Of a DNA stretch of 64,000 bases, positions 18,130 to 25,832 are shown piece by piece. Made by a program: the position numbers and the translations under genes. Origin of the DNA: Gemmatimonadetes bacterium T265 (GTDB lineage: Bacteria; Gemmatimonadota; Gemmatimonadetes; Gemmatimonadales; Gemmatimonadaceae); assembly GCA_019973575.1 (NCBI GenBank), contig BPUI01000004.1, positions 220,459 to 284,458 of the forward strand, written 5' to 3'. The number at the start of each line of letters is the position of its first letter. Within the stretch, counting starts at the first letter, position 1. A model generated the notes under the pieces. It ran no database searches, had not been told where the DNA came from, and saw nothing but the letters and a program-made list of their open reading frames with translations.

Positions 18130-18690
18130 TCAGGGCAGGGCGGAAGACGCCGCGGTGCGCGCGCGCTCCGGGTACCAACCCGTGAAGCGCGCCGCGCCGA
18201 CGAGGGCCACGAGTGTCACGACCACGACGACGCGGGGCGGCAGGTCCGGCCGAACGAGCCACGCGAAGTCGACCGCGACCATCGCTGCGAAGGCCAGGGC
18301 CCACGCGGCCGTGATGGTCGTGTTGGTGCGTACGAAGCCGGGCTCGTCCCACACCGCGCGCGGCACGCTCTCGCGCGCGTACTGCAGCGTGAACGGCCGT
18401 CGGATGACGAGCGAGACGAGCACGATCGCCAACAGCCCCGCGTCGACCGCGAGGCGCACGCCGGCGGTCGACCAGTCCGCGCCCGCCAGCGCGCCGTAGC
18501 ACGCGAGGCCGCCGAACAGCACCACGGTGCCCACCTCCAGCACCTTGGGCGTCTGCTTTCGGAGCAGGAGGTCGCGGAGCAGGAACCCGAGCGCCGTCGC
18601 CGCCGCCCCGAGCAGGCCGGGCTCGACGCCCGCCACCCGCTCGAGCACGACGAAAACCAGGAAGGGTGCGAAGGCGAGCAGGACGTTCAT
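18130..18690 (-). CDS. Multi-pass membrane protein of unknown function
   Basis: Product of 186 residues with about five to six TM segments (about 3-20, 27-40, 53-68, 80-98, 125-145, 152-170), including MNVLLAFAPFLVFVVLERVAG at the start and a cytoplasmic-looking LLRKQTPKVLEVG loop. The loop arrangement recalls septation-type and VC0807-like small membrane proteins, but I cannot assign a family with confidence. It is preceded at about 50 bases by copy C of the conserved upstream element. It is separated by 122 bases from the next downstream membrane gene on the same strand. Confidence 0.6.
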   Translation of the reverse strand: MNVLLAFAPFLVFVVLERVAGVEPGLLGAAATALGFLLRDLLLRKQTPKVLEVGTVVLFGGLACYGALAGADWSTAGVRLAVDAGLLAIVLVSLVIRRPFTLQYARESVPRAVWDEPGFVRTNTTITAAWALAFAAMVAVDFAWLVRPDLPPRVVVVVTLVALVGAARFTGWYPERARTAASSALP

Positions 18691-18736
18691 GTCGGACTCC
18701 GTGTGCGATACGTGTTCACGCAGCTCTCACATCCCC

Positions 18737-18765
18737 GTCCGCGAAACGACCCGGGAACCCTTCAC
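18737..18765 (-). promoter_or_regulatory. Conserved upstream element, copy C
   Basis: On the minus strand this reads GTGAAGGGTTCCCGG, four bases, TTTCGCGGACG. It lies about 50 bases before the ATG at 18690, the closest spacing of any copy to its gene. Confidence 0.5.
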
Positions 18766-18862
18766 CCGCGGGCCCGACGCGCGGGCGGCGTTGCGGCCCG
18801 CTCGGGCCGCGGATCGGCACGTGACGGATTCGCCGGCCGGTTTGCGGATGGTGCGTTCGACG

Positions 18863-19717
18863 GGCTCTGTCAAGTTGCCGAGGCGCGAGTCGACGCCGGG
18901 CGGCCGGGTGGCGTCCGGACATGCGATGCTATCGTTAGGCGGCGCGCAGGCCGGCGACCGCGCGCCACGTGATAACGCGCTCGCGCATCGTCGCGCGGTA
19001 CACAGCCGCCGCGAGCCGATGGCGCCCGGGGCGGAACAGGCTCCCCACGCGGCTGAGGGCGTCGAGGAACCGCTGGGCGGACGCGGGCGACTTGAACCGG
19101 CGCATGACCCGCTCGCGCAGCCGTGTTGGTTGGTGCGCCTGCTCGACGCGGTTGTTGCAGCGCCGGGCGGATCGCACCTGCTGGTGCCCGACGCCGACGA
19201 GCTCCGGGAGCCGCGCCAGGGCCGCCGCGTAGCTGCCCAACTTGTCGGTCGTGACACGCTCGGGCGGCACGGCGCCGGCCAGCAGCCGGCGGAAGAACCG
19301 CGCGGCGGCGGCGGTGTCGCGGCGCTCTTGCAGGAGCACGTCGAGCGTCTGCCCGTGCTCGTCGACCGCCCGCCACGGCCAGTGCACCCGACCGCCCACC
19401 CGCGTGGCCGCCTCGTCGAGGTGCCACGTCCGCCCGGGGCGCCCCTCGCGCCGCCGCAGCGCCTCGGCGTACTGCGCCCCGAACTTGGCCACCCACCCGC
19501 GGACCGTCTCGTACGAGACGACGATGCCGCGCTCGGCCAGGAGTTCCTCGACGTCGCGGTAGCTCAGGGCGCAGCGGAGGTAAAGGCGGACCGCGTCGGC
19601 GATCACCTCGGCCGGGAACCGATGCCCGCGGTAGGGACTGACACGATCGGGCACGGGCGCTCGGCTCGGGTCTCGACGGGACCGAAGCTACACCCGCGAC
19701 CCCAACCTGACAGAGCC
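18863..19717. mobile_element. IS6-family element, apparently complete
   Basis: The element is about 855 bp. Terminal inverted repeats are visible: GGCTCTGTCAAGTTG at the left end and the reverse complement of CAACCTGACAGAGCC at the right (14 of 15 positions agree). The GGCTCTGT start is typical of IS6/IS26 relatives. One intact transposase gene lies inside. The flanking 8-mers (GTTCGACG left, GTGGACCG right) are not identical, so no target duplication is evident and the element may have moved by cointegrate or recombination. Confidence 0.8.
18935..19654 (-). CDS. IS6-family DDE transposase
   Basis: Product of 239 residues, normal for the IS6 family. It starts with YRGHRFPAEVIADAVRLYL (N-terminal HTH region, YRDVEELLAERGI). 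The DDE catalytic triad is apparent as Asp in TWHLDEAATRV, Asp in VTTDKLGSYAAAL and Glu in CNNRVEQAHQPTR, followed by the family-typical RERVMRRFKS. Start is GTG 19654. The stop TAA is part of a GTTAGGC word. It is closely related to, but distinct from, the frameshifted copy at 42967-43715. Confidence 0.9.
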   Translation of the reverse strand: MPDRVSPYRGHRFPAEVIADAVRLYLRCALSYRDVEELLAERGIVVSYETVRGWVAKFGAQYAEALRRREGRPGRTWHLDEAATRVGGRVHWPWRAVDEHGQTLDVLLQERRDTAAAARFFRRLLAGAVPPERVTTDKLGSYAAALARLPELVGVGHQQVRSARRCNNRVEQAHQPTRLRERVMRRFKSPASAQRFLDALSRVGSLFRPGRHRLAAAVYRATMRERVITWRAVAGLRAA

Positions 19718-19893
19718 GTGGACCGTCATACGTAATGCGTGTCCGGCGAGAATTCGTGCGCACGACGGGACCACTTTCGGCGGACCGGATGGGGCCAATG
19801 ACGTAACGCCGTGGTCGAGCATTGCCCCATGCCGGGCGGCGATGTACATACGGACTGCCCCCCCGCGCGAAGCGCCTAACACGATCGCACCGC

Positions 19894-21483
19894 ATGCACA
19901 CCGCCGGTTCGTCACTCCCGCTCGTGTTGCCGCCGGCCCGCCCGACGAGCGCGCCCGCCCGGCCGTCGGGCGTCTACGCGCGCACCGGGAACGCCGCCGC
20001 GCCGACCGGCGAGTCCGGCGCCGCGCCCGACGCGCCGGAGCGCACCCTGGACCCCGTCGATTGGAACGCGTTAGGCAGTCTCGGCGCGCGCATGCTCGAG
20101 GACATGTTGATCCACCTCCGGACGGTGCGGGAGCGCCCGGTCTGGCAGCCCACACCGGCGGACGTGCGCGCGGCCTTCACGTCCGGGCTGCCCGAGACCC
20201 CGTCGAGCGCTGAGTCGGTGTACGAGGCGTTCCGGCGAAACGTGCTGCCGTACCATACCGGCAACATCCACCCGCGTTTCTGGGGGTGGGTCATGGGGAC
20301 CGGGTCCCCGACCGGCATGCTCGCCGAACTCCTCACGGCGGCGATGAACGGCAACGCGATCGGCGGCGACCAGGCGAGTACGTACGGCGAGGCGCAGGTC
20401 CTCGGCTGGATCAAGGCGATGCTCGGGTATCCGGCGGACGCGAGCGCGATCCTCGTGACCGGCGGCTCGGTTGCGAACCTGATCGGCATCACCGCCGCCC
20501 GGAACGCCCGGACCGGGATCGACGCCGACGGCCACGGCCTGGCCGGGTCGACGGAGCGGCCCGTGCTCTACTGCTCGACCGAGACGCACAACTGCGTCGC
20601 GAAGGCGGCGTCGCTGCTCGGACTCGGACGCCGCGGCGTCCGCCAGCTTCCCGTCGACTCCGGCTACGCGCTCGACCTCCGCGCGCTCGAGCAGGCCATC
20701 CGCGAGGACCGGGCGCGCGGGCTGCGCCCGTTCTGCGTGGTCGGGAACGCGGGAACCGTCAACACCGCGGCGTTCGACGATCTCACCCGTCTGGCGGACA
20801 TCGCGCGCGAGCACGACCTGTGGTTCCACGTCGACGGCGCGTTCGGCGCGCTCGCCGCGCTCGTCCCCGAGCTCCGGCACCTCGTCGCGGGTATGGAGCG
20901 GGCCGACTCGCTCGCCGTGGACCTGCACAAGTGGCTGCACATGCCCTACGACGTCGGCTGCGCGCTCGTCCGCGACCAGGGTGCGCACCGCGCGGGCTGG
21001 GCACAGTCCGCCTCGTATCTCGCGCCGCAGGCGCGGGGCATTGCGGCCGGATCGCAGTGGTTCTCCGAATACGGGCCCGATCTTTCGCGCGGCGATCGGG
21101 CGCTCAAGGTGTGGATGGAACTCCAGATCCACGGCCGTGCGGCGTACGCCGACCTGGTCTCGCAGAACGTCGCGCAGGCACGGTACCTCGCGGCGCGGAT
21201 CGAGCAGACCGACGGACTCGAGCTCGCGGCGCCGGTCGGCCTCAACATCGTCTGTCTGCGCATGACCGTCCGGGGCGCGGACGCGGCGGCGCATGACGCC
21301 CTCAACAAAGAGTTGTTGCTCCGTCTGCAGGAGTCGGGGGTCGCGCTGCCCACGAGTACGGTCCTTGGCGACCGGTTCGTGATCCGCGTCGCGATCACGA
21401 ACCACCGCACGCGGTGCGCCGACCTCGACCTCTTCGTGGACGCGGTGCGCGCGATCGCCGGCGAGCTCCAGCGCACCGCCTAA
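19894..21483 (+). CDS. PLP-dependent group II decarboxylase
   Basis: Pyridoxal-phosphate enzyme of 529 residues in the aromatic amino acid / glutamate / tyrosine decarboxylase family. Seen in sequence: HPRFWGWVMGTGSP (substrate entry), GGDQASTYGEAQVLGWIKAM, a TETHNCVAKAASLLG segment with the PLP-stacking His, NAGTVNTAAFDDL, HVDGAFGAL with the PLP-N1 Asp, and the Schiff-base Lys in AVDLHKWLHMPYDVG. The exact substrate is not decidable by eye. ATG 19894 is preferred; the longer open frame (to 19822) reads through untypical sequence. It is upstream of, and possibly cotranscribed with, the GNAT-cupin gene. Confidence 0.85.
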   Translation: MHTAGSSLPLVLPPARPTSAPARPSGVYARTGNAAAPTGESGAAPDAPERTLDPVDWNALGSLGARMLEDMLIHLRTVRERPVWQPTPADVRAAFTSGLPETPSSAESVYEAFRRNVLPYHTGNIHPRFWGWVMGTGSPTGMLAELLTAAMNGNAIGGDQASTYGEAQVLGWIKAMLGYPADASAILVTGGSVANLIGITAARNARTGIDADGHGLAGSTERPVLYCSTETHNCVAKAASLLGLGRRGVRQLPVDSGYALDLRALEQAIREDRARGLRPFCVVGNAGTVNTAAFDDLTRLADIAREHDLWFHVDGAFGALAALVPELRHLVAGMERADSLAVDLHKWLHMPYDVGCALVRDQGAHRAGWAQSASYLAPQARGIAAGSQWFSEYGPDLSRGDRALKVWMELQIHGRAAYADLVSQNVAQARYLAARIEQTDGLELAAPVGLNIVCLRMTVRGADAAAHDALNKELLLRLQESGVALPTSTVLGDRFVIRVAITNHRTRCADLDLFVDAVRAIAGELQRTA

Positions 21484-21506
21484 CGTATCTCTTTCCCGCT
21501 CCGGCG

Positions 21507-22406
21507 ATGCGCATCGTTCCGTACACCGCGGCGCACCGCGCCGCCTTCCGGGATCTCAACCTCGCGTGGCTGCGCGAGCACTTCGCCGTCGAGCCGCGCG
21601 ACGAACGCGACCTCGGCGACCCCGAGACCTACATCCTCGGCGACGGCGGTTTCATCTTCGTCGCCGAGCGGGACGGGACGGCCGTCGGGACCTGCGCGCT
21701 GATGCGCGCGCACGGCGCCGGCGGCGAAACGTACGAGCTCGCGAAGATGGCCGTGGCCGAAGACGCACGCGGGTACGGGATCGGGCGCGCGCTCGCCGAG
21801 GCGGCGATCGCCCACGCGCGGGCCCTCGGCGCCTCGCGCGTCGAGTTGTTCACGAATCCGCGCCTCGCGCCCGCCGTGCACCTGTACCGCCAGCTCGGCT
21901 TCCGCGAGGTGCCGATGACCGCAACACCGTACGGCCGTGCGGCGCTCAAGATGGCGTGCGACCTGCGGCCGAACGGGGGCGAACACGACGTTCCCGGAGC
22001 ACCCGCGGCAACCGGATACGCGGTCAGCGTTCGCGAGTCGGCGAACGGCACCGCGGTGGTCCTAGAGCCGGCGACGCACTACGCGTGGGGCGCGGGGTGC
22101 GACGGCTGGCACCTGCTCCAGCACCCGGCCCTCTCGGTGATCGCCGAACGCATGCCCCACGGGACCGCCGAAGTTCGGCACCGGCACGTCGTGGCCCGCC
22201 AGTACTTCCTCGTCCTCGCCGGCGAGTTGCACGTCGAGTGCGACGGTGCACGCCACGTCCTGCGCGCGCGCCAGGGCCTGCACATTCCGCCCGGCGTCGC
22301 CCACCAGGTGCTGAACGAGTCGGGCGCGTCGGCCGACTTCGTCGTGATCTCGGGGCCGCCGAGCCACGGCGACCGCGTCGCCGCGCCGCACCCGACCGAT
22401 GCGTGA
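21507..22406 (+). CDS. GNAT acetyltransferase - cupin fusion
   Basis: Two-domain cytoplasmic protein of 299 residues. Residues about 1-150 are a GNAT N-acetyltransferase: acetyl-CoA loop around AEDARGYGIGRALAEAAI and a C-terminal strand LYRQLGFREVPM. Residues about 175-285 are a single cupin beta-barrel: MPHGTAEVRHRHVVARQYFLVLAGEL and GLHIPPGVAHQVLNESG supply the usual His/Glu metal-site motifs. The start is ATG 21507. Its stop overlaps the PhzF ATG (22399) by eight bases, so the two are translationally coupled. Substrates are unknown; the cupin may bind a small ligand that the acetyltransferase modifies or is regulated by. Confidence 0.83.
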   Translation: MRIVPYTAAHRAAFRDLNLAWLREHFAVEPRDERDLGDPETYILGDGGFIFVAERDGTAVGTCALMRAHGAGGETYELAKMAVAEDARGYGIGRALAEAAIAHARALGASRVELFTNPRLAPAVHLYRQLGFREVPMTATPYGRAALKMACDLRPNGGEHDVPGAPAATGYAVSVRESANGTAVVLEPATHYAWGAGCDGWHLLQHPALSVIAERMPHGTAEVRHRHVVARQYFLVLAGELHVECDGARHVLRARQGLHIPPGVAHQVLNESGASADFVVISGPPSHGDRVAAPHPTDA

Positions 22407-23301
22407 CGCTTCGGCCTTCTCTCATTCCGATCTCGTGTCGCCATCGCCCCCGCCGCCCACTGCCCCACTCCGACGCGTCGCCGTGTTCACCACCAATCCC
22501 GCCGGCGGCAATCCCGCCGGGGTCTGGGTCGGCGACGTGTTGCCGGACGCGGCCGAGATGCAGCGCATCGCCGCCGAGGTCGGGTACTCCGAGACGGCGT
22601 TCGTCGCCCCGGCGGCAGGTACGCAGCGCCAGGTGCGCTACTTCAGCCCCGAGGCCGAAGTTCCGTTCTGCGGCCACGCCACCGTGGGCGCCGGAGCCGT
22701 GCTCGGCGAGACCACCGGGGACGGGACGTACCACCTGTCGACCCCGGTCGGCGTCGTCCCGGTCGTCGTGCGCACGCGCGACGGCGTGCGGGAGGCCTCG
22801 CTCACGTCTGTCGGCCCGCGGCACACGGCGGCCGACCCGCGACTCGTCGGCGAGATCCTTGACGCGCTCGGCTGGCAAGCGAGCGAGCTCGATCCCGCCA
22901 TCCCGCCCGCCCGCGCGTACGCCGGGGCCTGGCACCTCGTCCTCGCGGCCGAGACACCCGAGCGACTCGCGCGGCTGACTTACGACTTCGACCGCGTGAA
23001 GCGGCTCATGCTCGGCGCCGGCCTCACCACCCTGCAGCTCGTCTGGCGCGAATCGCCGACCGTATTCCACGCACGGAACCCGTTCCCCGTGGGCGGCGTG
23101 GTCGAGGACCCCGCTACTGGCGCGGCCGCCGCGGCGCTGGCGGGCTACCTCCGCGACAGCGGGCGGCTCGCCGTGCCGGCGCGGGTGCACGTGCGCCAGG
23201 GGGAGGCGATGGGGCGGCCGGGTCACCTCGTCGTCGACGTCCCGGCGCGGGGTGGGATCGTCGTCACCGGCGCCGTGGTCCCGATGCCGCACACGCCGTG
23301 A
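22399..23301 (+). CDS. PhzF-family isomerase
   Basis: Product of 300 residues with the two-domain diaminopimelate-epimerase-like fold of PhzF proteins. Family markers are VAVFTTNPAGGNPAGVWVG, the catalytic Glu in VGYSETAFV, FSPEAEVPFCGHATVGAG in domain 1, and FPVGGVVEDPATGAAAAAL in domain 2. Most family members outside phenazine clusters have unknown substrates, and no phenazine genes are here. It overlaps the GNAT-cupin gene and reads as part of the same small operon. GTG or ATG alternatives about 20 residues downstream exist, since the first 24 residues are Pro/Ser-rich. Confidence 0.88.
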   Translation: MRDASAFSHSDLVSPSPPPPTAPLRRVAVFTTNPAGGNPAGVWVGDVLPDAAEMQRIAAEVGYSETAFVAPAAGTQRQVRYFSPEAEVPFCGHATVGAGAVLGETTGDGTYHLSTPVGVVPVVVRTRDGVREASLTSVGPRHTAADPRLVGEILDALGWQASELDPAIPPARAYAGAWHLVLAAETPERLARLTYDFDRVKRLMLGAGLTTLQLVWRESPTVFHARNPFPVGGVVEDPATGAAAAALAGYLRDSGRLAVPARVHVRQGEAMGRPGHLVVDVPARGGIVVTGAVVPMPHTP

Positions 23302-23451
23302 GCGTTACACGCCGTGAGCGTCGGTGTCCGGTCGCGGTGCACCGCCCGGGTGGCCCCGTCGACTCCGCCGGCTCTGGTGCTACCGTCGTCGCCACCGGCC
23401 ACGGATGTTCAGGCGGTACGGCGCTGCCCGACCCAATCACTGACCGTGACC

Positions 23452-24015
23452 ATGGACCGACTCCCGCCTAACGTCGCCCTCGTGCCCATCGACGTGCAGC
23501 AAGCGTTCAACGACCCGCGCTGGGGCGAGCGGAACAACCCCGACGCGGAGGCGAGGGCCGCCGAGCTCCTGCGGGCCTGGCGGGCGAGCGGCCGCCCGAT
23601 CGTTCACGTGCAGCACGTGAATCCGCGACCGGGCAGCCTCTTCAATCCAGGTGGGCCCGGCGTCCCGCCGAAACCCGAGGCGAGGCCGGAAGCCGGCGAG
23701 CCGGTGATCACGAAAGACGTGAACAGCGCGTTCATCGGGACCGATCTCGAGGCCCACCTCCGGTCCGCCGGGATTACGACCCTCGTGCTGTTCGGGTTGA
23801 CCACGGATCACTGTGTCTCGACGACGGCGCGCATGGCCGGGAATCTCGGGTTCGACACGTACGTCGTGGCCGACGCGACGGCCACGTTCGAGCGCACCGC
23901 GCCGAGTGGGCGTCACTACACCGCGCAGGAGATGCACGACACCGCGCTCACCAGCCTCAGCGGCGAGTTCGCCACCGTGGTCGACGCCGCAGACGTTCTC
24001 GCGGCGTTGCGCTGA
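23452..24015 (+). CDS. Isochorismatase-like cysteine hydrolase
   Basis: Product of 187 residues of the isochorismatase superfamily. The catalytic triad is visible: Asp14 in VPIDVQQAF, Lys in VITKDVNSAF and Cys in LTTDHCVSTTARM, together with the cis-peptide region before the Cys. Such enzymes hydrolyse amides or ethers (nicotinamidase, N-carbamoylsarcosine amidase and isochorismatase types). Specificity is undetermined. ATG 23452 follows a 150-base gap from phzF-like, so it may have its own promoter. Confidence 0.85.
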   Translation: MDRLPPNVALVPIDVQQAFNDPRWGERNNPDAEARAAELLRAWRASGRPIVHVQHVNPRPGSLFNPGGPGVPPKPEARPEAGEPVITKDVNSAFIGTDLEAHLRSAGITTLVLFGLTTDHCVSTTARMAGNLGFDTYVVADATATFERTAPSGRHYTAQEMHDTALTSLSGEFATVVDAADVLAALR

Positions 24016-24070
24016 GCGTCCGGCTCGCCCGTCCGGTCGTCGGTCGCCCCCGCCGTCCCGTTCGCGGCAG

Positions 24071-24424
24071 TCACATGACGGGGTCGGCGGCAGCGGCCGC
24101 GCGGACTCCGTCGACGAGGTCGAGTGGCGCCCCGCTCGGTTCGACCGCCACGGAGATGTGACCGCCGCGGATCGGAACGACGAGTTGAAAGAAGTGTCCG
24201 TACCGAACGAGCACGTACTCGAGTCCCCCGCAGTCGATGCGCCCGCGCTGACCGGCGAGCGTGAGGAGCGTGGGGTTCACGAGCAGCTCCTCGTAGCGAT
24301 CGGACTCCGCCGCGCTCGCGTTAGGCGCGGCACGCGCGGCCAGGTCGAGGCGCCCATCGACGTACGTCGCGACGTAGCGCACGTCGGGCGACAGCGCGAA
24401 CACGCGGGCGGCGAGCGGGGTCAT
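24071..24424 (-). CDS. Roadblock/LC7-like small protein, unknown function
   Basis: Product of 117 residues of mixed alpha/beta pattern with no signal or TM. The segments VRYVATYVDGRLDL, DRYEELLVNPTLLTLAGQRG and YVLVRYGHFFQLVVPIRGGHISVAVEP suggest a compact single domain, possibly roadblock/profilin-like. I do not recognise a named family with certainty. It starts four bases after the stop of the trans-sulfuration enzyme, so the two are almost surely cotranscribed. Confidence 0.6.
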   Translation of the reverse strand: MTPLAARVFALSPDVRYVATYVDGRLDLAARAAPNASAAESDRYEELLVNPTLLTLAGQRGRIDCGGLEYVLVRYGHFFQLVVPIRGGHISVAVEPSGAPLDLVDGVRAAAAADPVM

Positions 24425-24428
24425 CCCG

Positions 24429-25556
24429 TCACGCGGCGGCGAGCGCCTGCTGGAGATCCTCGACCAGGTCGGCGGCGTCCTCCAGTCCCGCGCTCACGCG
24501 GATGAAGCCGGGCGGGACGGCGTCGCCGCCCCACCGCGCGCGCCGTTCCGCCGTCGTGTGCGTTCCACCGAAGCTCGTCGCCTCCCGAACGACCCGGCAC
24601 GCCGCGAGGAACCGCTCGGCCGCCGCGCGATCGGCCAGCGTGAAGCTGACCACCGGGCCGAAGCACTGCATCTGCCGCGCGGCGATCGCGTGGGCCGGGT
24701 CGTCGGCCAGCCCCGGGTAGCGCACCGCCTGCACCGCCGGGTGCGAGCGCAAGAACTCCGCGATCGTCTGCGCGTTGGCGCAGCTCCGCTGGAGTCGCAC
24801 GTCGAGCGTGGCCAGCGAGCGGTGTGCGAGCCACACCTCCATCGGGCCGGGTACCGCCCCCGTCCGCGTTCGCCACTGGCGCAGGGTGTCCGCCCACGCG
24901 GCGTCCCGCACCGCGACGTGCCCGAGGAGGAGGTCGCCGTGGCCGGTCAACGCTTTCGTGTCCGACGCGACCGAGAAGTCCGCGCCGAGCGCGAGCGGGA
25001 CCTGCCCGAGCGGGGTCGCCGTGGTGTTGTCGACAGCCACGAGTGCGCCCGCGGCGCGGGCCGCCGCGGCAATGGTCGAGACGTCGCACACGTCGAGCGT
25101 CGGATTCACGGGGCTCTCGATCCAGACGAGCCGTGCGCCCCGGACACTCCCGGCCACCGCGCTGACCGTCGGGATCTCGCGGACCGTCACCCCAGCGGGC
25201 GCGAGGTGCTCCCGCACGAGGGCGCGAATGGTGTAGTACCCATCGCTCGGAAGGACGAGCACATCTCCCGGGCGCAGGACGACGCCGAGCACGGCCGCCG
25301 CGGCGGCCATGCCCGACGCGAAGGTAACGGCGGGACCGCCTTCGAGGTCACCGAGCGCGGCCTCGAACTGCGTCCACGTCGGATTGTGATACCGGCCGTA
25401 GGTGTACGCGGTGTCGGCGGGGTCACCGGCCGCGTGGTACACGGCGGCGAACGTGGGTCCGGGGAGAAACGGCATCCCCTGCGCGGGCGCGGGCACACCC
25501 GCGCGGACGACACGCGTGGCAGGCCGGGGCCGAGGGGGGACGGGCGGTTCCGACAT
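24429..25556 (-). CDS. Cys/Met metabolism PLP enzyme (cystathionine lyase/synthase type)
   Basis: Trans-sulfuration family enzyme of 375 residues. Family markers seen: AYTYGRYHNPTWTQFEAAL, the PLP region VTFASGMAAAAAVL, WIESPVNPTLDVCD, VAVDNTTATPLGQVPLALGAD and the Schiff-base Lys in ASDTKALTGHGDLLLGHV. Length fits cystathionine gamma-lyase, cystathionine beta-lyase or O-succinylhomoserine sulfhydrylase; which one cannot be decided from the motifs. ATG 25556 aligns with family starts, and upstream residues in the open frame are untypical. The divergent or upstream MocR-type regulator at 25833-27395, also PLP-dependent, is a candidate controller. Confidence 0.87.
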   Translation of the reverse strand: MSEPPVPPRPRPATRVVRAGVPAPAQGMPFLPGPTFAAVYHAAGDPADTAYTYGRYHNPTWTQFEAALGDLEGGPAVTFASGMAAAAAVLGVVLRPGDVLVLPSDGYYTIRALVREHLAPAGVTVREIPTVSAVAGSVRGARLVWIESPVNPTLDVCDVSTIAAAARAAGALVAVDNTTATPLGQVPLALGADFSVASDTKALTGHGDLLLGHVAVRDAAWADTLRQWRTRTGAVPGPMEVWLAHRSLATLDVRLQRSCANAQTIAEFLRSHPAVQAVRYPGLADDPAHAIAARQMQCFGPVVSFTLADRAAAERFLAACRVVREATSFGGTHTTAERRARWGGDAVPPGFIRVSAGLEDAADLVEDLQQALAAA

Positions 25557-25832
25557 GAGACGTCCAATTTCCGGGAGCGATCGTTTCCGAGTGGTACCAC
25601 AATCCGCGTGCGCGCTGTCGTTGCCCGGCGCCTGCGCACGAATCGCGGTGGCGCGCGCCACCACGTCCTGACGTCGTTGGCCCCGTCCGTTGGACGGACG
25701 GTAGCCGAGTAGGGTCGCGCGCGTAGGCGGGACATCCGGAAGGTTATGTCGCCGCCGCGCCGATCGGCGACGTATGCCGGCGCGGGGTTCTCTCGAACCA
25801 CCCCGCGGCGGAGTCCCCGCGGGCGCTCGCCG

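Noticed and set aside
22399..23301. Phenazine biosynthesis cluster
   Set aside because: Only a PhzF-like protein is present. No phzA-E or G homologues are nearby, and most PhzF family members are unrelated to phenazines.
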